Under the pieces are notes generated by a model that saw only the letters and a list, made by a program, of their open reading frames with translations, did not search any database and was not told the origin of the DNA. From contig CAZMOG010000004.1 in assembly GCA_964567845.1 (NCBI GenBank), forward strand, positions 1 to 49,631: a stretch of DNA of 49,631 nt. Direction: 5' to 3'. This DNA is from RGIG9079 sp964567845. Its GTDB lineage: Bacteria; Bacteroidota; Bacteroidia; Bacteroidales; Marinifilaceae. Position numbers and translations under genes: made by a program. Positions 34,311 to 42,141 of this stretch are shown piece by piece (position 1 is the stretch's first letter; the number at the start of each line of letters is the position of its first letter).

Positions 34311-35537
34311 ATGAATAGTAATTATAAGTTGGTTCAGGTTACCGATGTAAATACCGAAAAGGCATTCTACGATTTGCCTGTTGCGCTGTATAAGGGTAAT
34401 AAGTTTTGGGTGCATCCTCTTCGTGGAGATATGCAGTCAGTATTTGACCAGGATAAGAACCCTTTGTATAAGGCAGGTGGCGAGTTGATCCGTTGGATTT
34501 TGGTCGATTCATCTAAAAGATGTGTTGGTCGTGTAGCTGCCTTTATCAATCCCACATCCTATAATGTTGACGGTTATAAGGTGGGGCAGATGGGTTTCTT
34601 TGAGTGCATTAATGATTCAGTGGCAGCCAAGATACTTATAGATTGTGCCAAGGATTGGTTGGTAGAGCGAGGTATGGATTGTATGGAGGGACCGGTGAAC
34701 TTTGGAGAGCGCATGATGTGGTGGGGATTGATGAATAAAGGATTCGATGAAATCCCGGTTTACGGAATGCCATATACTCACGACTACTATGTGAAATTCT
34801 TTGAGGACTACGGATTTAAGAATTATTATAATCAGTATGGTTGTCGTACCAAGTTGGTTCCTGAAAGTTTGAGTAAGGTTGTAATTTGGAAAGCCGATAG
34901 AATCTTGCGTGACCCCAATTATAAGGTGCTTACCTTTGCACAAGTAGGTGAAAAGATGGCCATCGAGACAATATTGACTGTCTATAACAAAGCGTGGAAT
35001 TTGGAGGTGCATGGGGTAAAAGGGGCTGATAGAGCCGAGATTATGGCTCTATATAAGAGTCTAAAGCCTGTGATAGATAAGGACTTAATTTATTTTGCAT
35101 ATTATAACGATGAACCTATCGGTTTCTTCCTGATGTTCCCTGAAATGAATCAGGTGTTTAAGAAGATGCATGGTAAGGTTGATTTTATGGGGGCCATAAG
35201 ATTGCTTTATTCATTGAAGTTCAAGCAGATTCACATTGCGTTGGGACAGTTGTTCGGAATTGTACCCGAGTTCCAGAATAAGGGAGTTGAGGCGGCCTTG
35301 ATTAAGAAGTTCTATGATAACATTGTGGTGCAGAAGAGTCACTATGAGTATCTTGAACTAAATTGGATGGGCGATTTTAATCCTCCAATGGTACATCTAA
35401 TGGATTATATCGGAGCAAAGCAGATAAGAATCTATGTGACATACCGATACATGTTGAATGATTCAATTCCATTCGAGCGTGCAGTTGATAGAATGATGCG
35501 CTTGAAAGAGGAGAAGAGTGAGAATGAAAAAAGTTGA
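34311..35537 (+). CDS. GNAT-like protein of unknown function
   Basis: A 408-residue protein that looks like the GNAT acetyltransferase-like family common in Bacteroidales. The N-terminal part has YDLPVALYKGNKFWVHPLRGD and then RVAAFINP and KVGQMGFFECIND, as in a GNAT fold (strands 2 to 4), followed by a helical region and DCMEGPVNFGERMMWWG. A second GNAT-like half begins around residue 215, with DKDLIYFAYYNDEPIGFFLMFPEMNQV and YLELNWMGDFNPPMVHLMDYIGAKQ. The substrate is unknown. It is joined tightly to gpsA (2 bases), and its stop codon overlaps the terminator stem. Confidence 0.75.
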   Translation: MNSNYKLVQVTDVNTEKAFYDLPVALYKGNKFWVHPLRGDMQSVFDQDKNPLYKAGGELIRWILVDSSKRCVGRVAAFINPTSYNVDGYKVGQMGFFECINDSVAAKILIDCAKDWLVERGMDCMEGPVNFGERMMWWGLMNKGFDEIPVYGMPYTHDYYVKFFEDYGFKNYYNQYGCRTKLVPESLSKVVIWKADRILRDPNYKVLTFAQVGEKMAIETILTVYNKAWNLEVHGVKGADRAEIMALYKSLKPVIDKDLIYFAYYNDEPIGFFLMFPEMNQVFKKMHGKVDFMGAIRLLYSLKFKQIHIALGQLFGIVPEFQNKGVEAALIKKFYDNIVVQKSHYEYLELNWMGDFNPPMVHLMDYIGAKQIRIYVTYRYMLNDSIPFERAVDRMMRLKEEKSENEKS

Positions 35538-35559
35538 GCCTTAAAACTCAACTTTTTTT
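35527..35559. terminator. Bidirectional terminator between the GNAT gene and recQ
   Basis: Stem GTTGAG (35533-35538) and CTCAAC (35547-35552) with an 8-base loop is flanked by A6 on the left and T7 on the right. It would end transcription in both directions between two convergent genes. The stem includes the stop codon of the left gene. Confidence 0.9.
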
Positions 35560-35566
35560 GTGTTGC

Positions 35567-37759
35567 TTAGTGTCCGTGCTTACAATGGAACTGCAAACGC
35601 ATTAGTCGCAACTCCTCTTCGGTGTAATCACCGTCGAACTCATCGTAAGCCTCTGAAATATTGTCGGTATCGGAATCTCGGAAGTAGTCCATAATCTCCT
35701 CTTGTTGATCCTTGTCTAACAAGAGATTCATGTAGTAGTCTATATCAAGTTTTGTGCCCGAGAATACAATTGCCTCCATCTCTTTGATTAACTCATCGAA
35801 GTCAAGGTTTTGCTGACTCGCAATATCCTCTAAGTCAATCTTACGGTCAATACATTGAATAATGGCAACCTTGTATTTTGATTTATTGGCAACGGTCTTG
35901 AATACCAAATCTTGTGCTCGTTCAATTTCGTTGTCTTCAACATATTTCTTGATTACCTCGGCAAACTCTTTTCCATATTTGTTTGCTTTTCCAATTCCAA
36001 CTCCCTGTATGTTTGCCAACTCATCGATTGTGATTGGATAGTTGGTGCACATATCTTCGAGCGAGGGATCCTGGAAAATAACGTATGGTGGCAGATTATT
36101 ATCCTTGGCAATCTTCTTTCTTAAATCTTTAAGAATAGAGAAAAGTGTGTCATCTAAGGCAGATACACCACCTTTATGATCTTGTAGTTTATCCTCAACC
36201 TCGTCCTCGTAGTCATGGTCGTCCATAAGCATGAAGTCGGTAGGTTTTTTGATAAAGGCCTCGCCCTCTTTGGTTAATTTTATAATTCCGTATTGTTCGA
36301 TGTCCTTCTCTGTATATCCGGCAATTGAGGCTCTGCGATATACCATGTTCCAGAACTGTTTACTCTTGTCAGAGCCGGCTCCATATAACTCAAGCTGGTC
36401 GTGTTCGTATGATTTTATATGCGAGTCCATCTCGCCCCTGAGAACGTTAACCAAGTGTTCAACCTTAAATTTCTCTCCAACATCTTTGATTAATTGTAGT
36501 GCATCTACAACATACTCCTTCCCCTCGAACTCTTTTTTCGGGTAGAGACAATTATCACAACATCCGCAATTCTCTTCCATATAATTTTCTCCAAAATAGT
36601 GTAGCAGAACCTTTCTACGGCAAATACTGCTCTCGGCATACGATACTGTTTCGTGTAGTAGCAGTTTGCCTACCTCTTGTTCTGCCACAGGTTTACCCTG
36701 CATAAATTTTTCTAATTTCTGAATATCTTTGTAACTATAATATGCTATACATATACCTTCTCCTCCATCGCGTCCGGCGCGTCCGGTCTCTTGGTAGTAT
36801 CCCTCAAGACTCTTGGGGATTTCATAGTGAATAACAAAGCGAACATCGGGTTTATCTATACCCATACCGAATGCAATTGTGGCAACAATTACATCGATCT
36901 CCTCCATAAGGAAGTGATCTTGGGTTGCACTTCTTGATGCTGCATCCATGCCGGCGTGATATGCTTCGGCCTTGATGCCGTTCATTCGTAGGATTTCTGC
37001 TAACTCTTCTACAGTTTTACGGCTCAAGCAGTAAATGATTCCCGACTTTCCTTCGTGATTCTTTATGAATTTGATCAAATCCTTTTGCTGGTCAACCTTT
37101 GGTCGTACCTCGTAATATAGATTTGGTCGGTTGAATGATGACTTGAATACTTTGGCATCGAGCATCTCAAGGTTCTTTTGGATATCGTTTTGAACCTTTG
37201 GAGTTGCAGTGGCGGTAAGGGCTATGATTGGGGCCTTACCTATCTCCTCGACAATAGGGCGGATCCTTCTGTATTCTGTGCGGAAGTCGTGTCCCCACTC
37301 CGAGATACAGTGCGCCTCATCAACAGCAAAGAATGATACCTTTACCTTTTGTAAAAACTCTACATTGCTCTCTTTTGTCAATGACTCGGGAGCTACATAA
37401 AGTAGTTTGGTCTTTCCGGCGAGTACATCCTCTTTAACCATTTGAATTTCACTTTTTGTAAGCGACGAGTTCATGAAGTGGGCCACTCCGGCCTCGGTCG
37501 AGAATGATCGCATGGCATCGACCTGATTTTTCATCAGGGCAATAAGCGGAGATATGACAATTGCCGTGCCTTCAAGCAGTAGTGCCGGAAGTTGGTAACA
37601 TAGTGATTTCCCTCCTCCGGTAGGCATAAGTACAAATGTGTTATTCCCGGCTAATACATTTCTGATAATAGCCTCCTGGTTGCCCTTGAATTGATCAAAT
37701 CCGAACAGCTCTTTAAGTTTGGCATGCAGATCGATCTTTGATAAATCAGTTTTAGCCAT
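35567..37759 (-). CDS. recQ: ATP-dependent DNA helicase RecQ
   Basis: A 730-residue RecQ helicase. I start at the ATG giving MAKTDLSKIDLHAKLKELFGF. A longer frame from a TTG at 37795 would begin inside the -7 box, so it cannot be translated from that promoter. Motifs: 0 FKGNQEAII, I GGGKSLCYQ (48-56), II DEAH (147-150), HDFRTEYRRI, GIIYCLSRKTVEELA, MGIDKPDVRFVIHY and QETGRAGRDGG. The zinc cluster is C..(about 20).C.CC..C (SSICRRKVLLHYF....CGCCDNC). A winged-helix domain and an HRDC domain (about 540-620) follow, then a C-terminal helical extension ending CKHGH. The tail after the HRDC domain is longer than in E. coli. Confidence 0.95.
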   Translation of the reverse strand: MAKTDLSKIDLHAKLKELFGFDQFKGNQEAIIRNVLAGNNTFVLMPTGGGKSLCYQLPALLLEGTAIVISPLIALMKNQVDAMRSFSTEAGVAHFMNSSLTKSEIQMVKEDVLAGKTKLLYVAPESLTKESNVEFLQKVKVSFFAVDEAHCISEWGHDFRTEYRRIRPIVEEIGKAPIIALTATATPKVQNDIQKNLEMLDAKVFKSSFNRPNLYYEVRPKVDQQKDLIKFIKNHEGKSGIIYCLSRKTVEELAEILRMNGIKAEAYHAGMDAASRSATQDHFLMEEIDVIVATIAFGMGIDKPDVRFVIHYEIPKSLEGYYQETGRAGRDGGEGICIAYYSYKDIQKLEKFMQGKPVAEQEVGKLLLHETVSYAESSICRRKVLLHYFGENYMEENCGCCDNCLYPKKEFEGKEYVVDALQLIKDVGEKFKVEHLVNVLRGEMDSHIKSYEHDQLELYGAGSDKSKQFWNMVYRRASIAGYTEKDIEQYGIIKLTKEGEAFIKKPTDFMLMDDHDYEDEVEDKLQDHKGGVSALDDTLFSILKDLRKKIAKDNNLPPYVIFQDPSLEDMCTNYPITIDELANIQGVGIGKANKYGKEFAEVIKKYVEDNEIERAQDLVFKTVANKSKYKVAIIQCIDRKIDLEDIASQQNLDFDELIKEMEAIVFSGTKLDIDYYMNLLLDKDQQEEIMDYFRDSDTDNISEAYDEFDGDYTEEELRLMRLQFHCKHGH

Positions 37760-37792
37760 AGCGATTTTGTGTTTCAAACCATCTCTTTTATG

Positions 37793-37800
37793 CAAAATTA
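37793..37800 (-). promoter_or_regulatory. -7 box of recQ
   Basis: On the minus strand TAATTTTG matches TAnnTTTG. Transcription would start near 37786 and the ATG follows about 27 bases later, which supports the shorter recQ start. Confidence 0.5.
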
Positions 37801-37844
37801 TATTTTATTTCAAAATCTTCACTATTGAGGAGGAAAAAAATGTT

Positions 37845-37852
37845 TAATTTTG
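37845..37852 (+). promoter_or_regulatory. -7 box upstream of kdsD
   Basis: TAATTTTG matches TAnnTTTG, about 50 bases before the kdsD ATG. A TTG at 37825 gives a spacing of only 17. It forms a divergent pair with the recQ box. Confidence 0.5.
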
Positions 37853-37901
37853 CCTGGAATCTTTTAAGATTTTGAGAGATGTTATTTAATTAGAGGTGGA
37901 T

Positions 37902-38867
37902 ATGGTTGATATAAAGCAAGTTGCTAAAAAAGTTATTAATGATGAGGCAAAAACAATTGCCAATTTAGAGCACTTTATCGACGATGATTTTGTTAAAGTG
38001 GTTGAATTGATACTCCATTCAAAGGGGCGAGTGATTGTTTCAGGGGTTGGAAAAAGCGCTATAGTGGCGCAGAAATTGGTGGCAACTCTAAATTCTACCG
38101 GTACACCTTCTGTATTTATGCATGCGGCCGATGCTGTACATGGCGATTTGGGAATGATATGTCCCGATGATGTTGTGATTTGCCTTTCTAATAGTGGTAA
38201 TACACCGGAGATAAAATCTCTTATACCCCTAATAAAGAATCTCGATAATAAGAATATTGTTGCTATGGTTAGTAACAGGGATTCCTATTTGGCTAAAAAT
38301 TCGGCATATATTTTGCAGGCATACGTTGAACACGAGGCGGATCCTAATAATCTGGCTCCGACAAACTCAACAACGGCTCAGCTTGTAATGGCCGATGCCT
38401 TGGCAATATCGCTAATTGAGTGCAGAGAGTTTTCGAGCAATGATTTTGCAAAATATCATCCGGGGGGCTCTTTGGGTAAGCGTCTCCGTACTAAGGTTTC
38501 CGATATTTTTGATAAGGATAATCGTCCGCAGGTTTTTGCCGATGATATTCTTCGCACGGTGATTGTTGCTATGTCGGCAGGACGTTTGGGAGCTGTGGCG
38601 GTAACTAATAGCGAGAATGAATTGCTTGGAATTGTAACCGATGGCGATTTACGACGTATGTTAGAGAAACATAGTGATATTGAATCGCTAAAGGCCGGTG
38701 ATATTATGACAAAAACTCCAAAGTGTATCTCCGAAGATGAGTTGGCATATAGTGCCTTTAATATTATGGAGCAGAATAGTATTACCCAGCTTGTAGTTAC
38801 CGATGGCAATGGTTGTTATTGCGGAATGATCCATTTGCATGATATTCTCAAGGAGGGCGTAGTGTAG
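37902..38867 (+). CDS. kdsD: D-arabinose-5-phosphate isomerase (KpsF/GutQ family)
   Basis: A 321-residue enzyme that turns ribulose 5-phosphate into arabinose 5-phosphate, the first step to Kdo of the LPS core. A SIS domain covers about residues 25-170 (SGVGKSAIVAQKLVATLNSTGTPSVFMHAADAVHGDLG, CLSNSGNTPEI, PTNSTTAQLVMADALA). Two CBS domains follow (about 200-260 and 268-320). The signature FAKYHPGGSLGKRL is present. The listed ATG follows a GTG at 37896 that is also in frame. It is first in an operon with a DUF5686 gene and perhaps lptB, which fits LPS assembly. Confidence 0.94.
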   Translation: MVDIKQVAKKVINDEAKTIANLEHFIDDDFVKVVELILHSKGRVIVSGVGKSAIVAQKLVATLNSTGTPSVFMHAADAVHGDLGMICPDDVVICLSNSGNTPEIKSLIPLIKNLDNKNIVAMVSNRDSYLAKNSAYILQAYVEHEADPNNLAPTNSTTAQLVMADALAISLIECREFSSNDFAKYHPGGSLGKRLRTKVSDIFDKDNRPQVFADDILRTVIVAMSAGRLGAVAVTNSENELLGIVTDGDLRRMLEKHSDIESLKAGDIMTKTPKCISEDELAYSAFNIMEQNSITQLVVTDGNGCYCGMIHLHDILKEGVV

Positions 38868-38872
38868 CATAT

Positions 38873-41392
38873 TTGAAAAAGTATAGTCAAAATATTGTTT
38901 TATGGGCAAAATGGCTCTTGTTGATAGTTTTGCCGTTTATTGCCGATGGGGTGTATGCTCAGAACTCGACAAGAATTCGCGGTGTTGTAACCGATTCTGC
39001 TACGGGTGAGCCAATTCCTTTGGTTAATGTATTCTTTCCTGGAACCGATGTAGGTATAACTACCAATTTTGATGGTCAGTTCTTTCTTGATACCAAGATT
39101 CAGGCCTCGCTCCTAAAAGTATCTTGTATAGGGTACAAAAGCAAACAGATTAGGGTGGTTCAAGGGGCCTTTAATCAGGTAGATGTTCTGTTGGCTCCCG
39201 ATGTTCATGAGTTGGCAACGGTTACTGTGCGTCCGGGAGTTAATCCGGCATTTGCGGTTTTGGATAGTATCTCCAAATACAAAAAGAGAAATAATCCGGA
39301 CCGATACGATTATTACTGCAAGACCTATACCCGAATGGAGCTCGATGCAACAAATATCAAGCCTCAATTTAAGAATAAAAGGTTGCAGCGCGATTTTGGC
39401 TTTATATTTCAATATATGGATACCTCGGCTATTACCGGAAAATCATATTTGCCTGTAATGATTACCGAAGGAGCGTCGGAGTACTACTATAGAAGCTCTC
39501 CGTTAATGAAACGTGAGATCGTTACAGGCAGTAAGATTTCCGGAGTAAAAACCGATTATACTTTTGCTCAATTCACGGGACAGTTGCATCAAAAGGCGAA
39601 TTTCTATGATAATTTCTTGGATCTTTTTGAGGTTCGTTTTGTGAGCCCTTTGTGCGAGACCGGCAGAATGTATTATAACTATTTTCTGGTAGATAGCGTT
39701 CAGCGCGATGGCAGAAAAATCTATACAATGCGTTTCCATCCGAAAAGCTACTCGGTTCCAACGCTGGATGGTGAGTTGCGTATCGATTCAACAACGTGGG
39801 CATTGGTTTCGGTTCAATCGACATTGGCCAAAAAGGTTAATGTGAATTGGTTGAGGCATTTGGTAATTAGTGCGGAGTATGATTTGTTGCAGGAGCATAA
39901 TATTTGGTTCCCTAAGCGCGATGAGATGTTTGCTGACTTTTCTGTGTTTCAAAGTGACTCGTCGAAGTTAATCTCTTTTTTGGGGCGTAGGCATATTGAT
40001 TATATGGAGCCGGAACTGAATCCGGAGTTCCCCAAACATATCTTGAAGCTTGATAACGATGTTACTATGCCTAAGGATGTTCTTGATAGAGATTCTCTGT
40101 TTTGGGATAGCGTGCGTCCGTATGAGTTGAGTAAGCGCGAGGCTGATATTTTCTTGATGGTTGATTCGGTAAAGAGTGTACCTTTGTATAGATCTATTGA
40201 AACGGTGCTTGAAACAGTTTTCTTCGGCTATTTTGATACAAAATATGTAGGATTGGGTCCATACTATAAACTGTTCAGTTACAATGGAGTTGAGGGGGCG
40301 AGGTTTCAATTGGGATTCCGTACCACCGATGAGTTCAGTAAGCGGGTGCGCCTTTCAGCTTACGGAGCTTACGGAACTAAGGATCATAAATGGAAGGGCG
40401 GAGGCGAGGTGTTGTATCAATTCAATACTCAACCATTCTCGCAGTTAAGGGTGAATTACAAGAATGACGTGGATCAGATAGGAGCCGGTTTTAATGCATT
40501 GACCGAGAGTAATATTCTTAGTACAGCGCTCTCGCGTGGAGATAATGATAAGTTGACTCCGGTGCAGAGTATCTCCTTGGAGTTTGAGAAGGAGTGGAAG
40601 GAGGGTTTTGATAATACTTTTGGGGTTTCGTTTGGCAGGGTTAACCCCACTCCACGGGTCCCGTTTGTGACTCCTGCCGGAGATTCGTTAAGCAGTGTCA
40701 GTACGTTGGCTTTTAAATTGAATACCCGTTTGGCATGGAATGAGATTTGGATTCGCTCCGATTTCTCACGTACGACACTCTCATGCCCTTATCCCAGAGT
40801 AGGTTTGGATTTAACCTACGGAGTAAAAGGGGTGGCACGTAATGATTATGCCTACTTGAAGAGTGTATTATGGTCGCAATATGATTTCTATATAGCTCCT
40901 TTGGGTTACTCGGACATATATGCAAATGTTGGAAAGATATGGGGTAAGGTTCCATACCCTTTATTGAAGATACACGAGGGTAATGGAACATACTTCTATG
41001 ATAAATATGCCTTCTCGTGTATGAATTATTACGAGTTTGCTTCAGATATTTGGGCAACCCTTATGTGGGAACACCACTTCCGCGGTTTCTTTATAGGTAA
41101 AATTCCTTTATTGAAGCGGTTGCAGTGGCGTGAGGTGATTACCTACAAGGTGTTGTGGGGAACCCTCTCCCAAAAAAATAATGGAGCTGTTGAAAATTCC
41201 GAAGCAATACTGCTCTTCCCACAGGGAATGTCGAAGGTGGGTAAGCCATATATGGAGTTCGGTGTCGGGATTGAGAATATTTTCAGAATATTTCGAGTTG
41301 ATGCAGTGTGGCGTTTAACTCACAGAGAGCAGGTTTCGGGAATTAAACATCAGAATTTTGCTATTAATGTTTCTGTACATTTAAGTTTTTAA
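38873..41392 (+). CDS. Outer-membrane protein with carboxypeptidase-regulatory-like and DUF5686 domains
   Basis: An 839-residue secreted protein that starts with TTG; no in-frame ATG precedes the signal peptide (MKKYSQNIVLWAKWLLLIVLPFIADGVYAQ). A carboxypeptidase-D regulatory-like domain follows (about residues 33-115: TRIRGVVTDSATGEPIPLVNVFFPGTDVG and so on). The remainder carries the DUF5686 pattern, with YYRSSPLMKREIVTGSKISG early. It continues as a long series of aromatic beta strands ending INVSVHLSF, an outer-membrane barrel signature. The function is unknown. Its position between kdsD and lptB suggests a link to envelope biogenesis, which is inference. It starts 5 bases after kdsD. Confidence 0.85.
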   Translation: MKKYSQNIVLWAKWLLLIVLPFIADGVYAQNSTRIRGVVTDSATGEPIPLVNVFFPGTDVGITTNFDGQFFLDTKIQASLLKVSCIGYKSKQIRVVQGAFNQVDVLLAPDVHELATVTVRPGVNPAFAVLDSISKYKKRNNPDRYDYYCKTYTRMELDATNIKPQFKNKRLQRDFGFIFQYMDTSAITGKSYLPVMITEGASEYYYRSSPLMKREIVTGSKISGVKTDYTFAQFTGQLHQKANFYDNFLDLFEVRFVSPLCETGRMYYNYFLVDSVQRDGRKIYTMRFHPKSYSVPTLDGELRIDSTTWALVSVQSTLAKKVNVNWLRHLVISAEYDLLQEHNIWFPKRDEMFADFSVFQSDSSKLISFLGRRHIDYMEPELNPEFPKHILKLDNDVTMPKDVLDRDSLFWDSVRPYELSKREADIFLMVDSVKSVPLYRSIETVLETVFFGYFDTKYVGLGPYYKLFSYNGVEGARFQLGFRTTDEFSKRVRLSAYGAYGTKDHKWKGGGEVLYQFNTQPFSQLRVNYKNDVDQIGAGFNALTESNILSTALSRGDNDKLTPVQSISLEFEKEWKEGFDNTFGVSFGRVNPTPRVPFVTPAGDSLSSVSTLAFKLNTRLAWNEIWIRSDFSRTTLSCPYPRVGLDLTYGVKGVARNDYAYLKSVLWSQYDFYIAPLGYSDIYANVGKIWGKVPYPLLKIHEGNGTYFYDKYAFSCMNYYEFASDIWATLMWEHHFRGFFIGKIPLLKRLQWREVITYKVLWGTLSQKNNGAVENSEAILLFPQGMSKVGKPYMEFGVGIENIFRIFRVDAVWRLTHREQVSGIKHQNFAINVSVHLSF

Positions 41393-41393
41393 T

Positions 41394-41401
41394 TACCTTT
41401 G
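41394..41401 (+). promoter_or_regulatory. -7 box immediately upstream of lptB
   Basis: TACCTTTG matches TAnnTTTG exactly and ends 5 bases before the lptB ATG. A start at the usual distance would fall at or within the first codon, giving a leaderless mRNA. No good -33 TTG is present (TTC at 41371). lptB may instead be carried by transcription from kdsD. Confidence 0.4.
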
Positions 41402-41406
41402 TATCC

Positions 41407-42141
41407 ATGAAATTAAGAGCAGAAGAGTTAGTTAAGAAATATAAGAGCCGTACTGTTGTACGCGGTGTATCTTTTGAGGTAGAACAGGGTGAGATTGTAG
41501 GATTGCTTGGTCCGAATGGAGCCGGAAAGACCACTTCGTTCTATATGATTGTAGGTCTGATTATCCCCAATGGAGGTAAGGTCTTTTTGGATGATCGCGA
41601 GATTACCAAAGAGCCGATGTATAGACGTGCACAGCTTGGTGTTGGATATTTGGCACAGGAGGCATCGGTATTCCGTCGTTTAAGTGTAGAGGATAACATT
41701 AGAGCTGTTCTTGAGATGAGCGATATGAGCAAGGAGGAGCAGACAGAACGTTTGGAAGAGATGCTCGATGAGTTTGGTTTGCAGCATATTCGTAAGAGTC
41801 TTGGTATTCAGCTTTCCGGAGGTGAGCGTCGTAGAACCGAGATTGCACGTGCATTGTCTATTCGTCCAAAATTCATTCTTCTTGATGAGCCATTTGCGGG
41901 TGTTGACCCTATCGCTGTCGAGGATATTCAAAGTATAGTAAGAAAGTTAAAGGATAAGAATATTGGAATTCTTATTACCGACCATAATGTTCAAGAGACC
42001 TTGTCCATTACCGATCGAGCATATCTGTTGTACGATGGAAAGATTCTTCAAGCAGGAACTGCCGAAGATTTGGCTGCCGACCCTGAGGTAAGAAGGGTAT
42101 ATCTTGGTAAGAATTTTGAGTTGCGCAGAAAGAATGATTAA
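41407..42141 (+). CDS. lptB: LPS export ABC transporter ATP-binding protein LptB
   Basis: A 244-residue cytoplasmic ATPase that powers LPS extraction by LptB2FGC. Walker A is GPNGAGKTT (residues 35-43), Q-loop region YLAQEASVFRRLSVEDNI, ABC signature LSGGERRRTEIARALS, Walker B ILLDEPFAGVDPIAV and switch His in LITDHNVQETL. The pattern YLAQEASVFRRLSVEDNI and LDEPFAGVDPIAV is diagnostic of LptB. Length is normal. It overlaps the following regulator gene by 8 bases. The partners LptF and LptG are not in the window. Confidence 0.96.
   Translation: MKLRAEELVKKYKSRTVVRGVSFEVEQGEIVGLLGPNGAGKTTSFYMIVGLIIPNGGKVFLDDREITKEPMYRRAQLGVGYLAQEASVFRRLSVEDNIRAVLEMSDMSKEEQTERLEEMLDEFGLQHIRKSLGIQLSGGERRRTEIARALSIRPKFILLDEPFAGVDPIAVEDIQSIVRKLKDKNIGILITDHNVQETLSITDRAYLLYDGKILQAGTAEDLAADPEVRRVYLGKNFELRRKND

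Noticed and set aside
37760..37795. Longer recQ start at a TTG
   Set aside because: The TTG lies inside the predicted -7 box, so it would be upstream of the transcript start, and the ATG at 37759 matches family N-termini.
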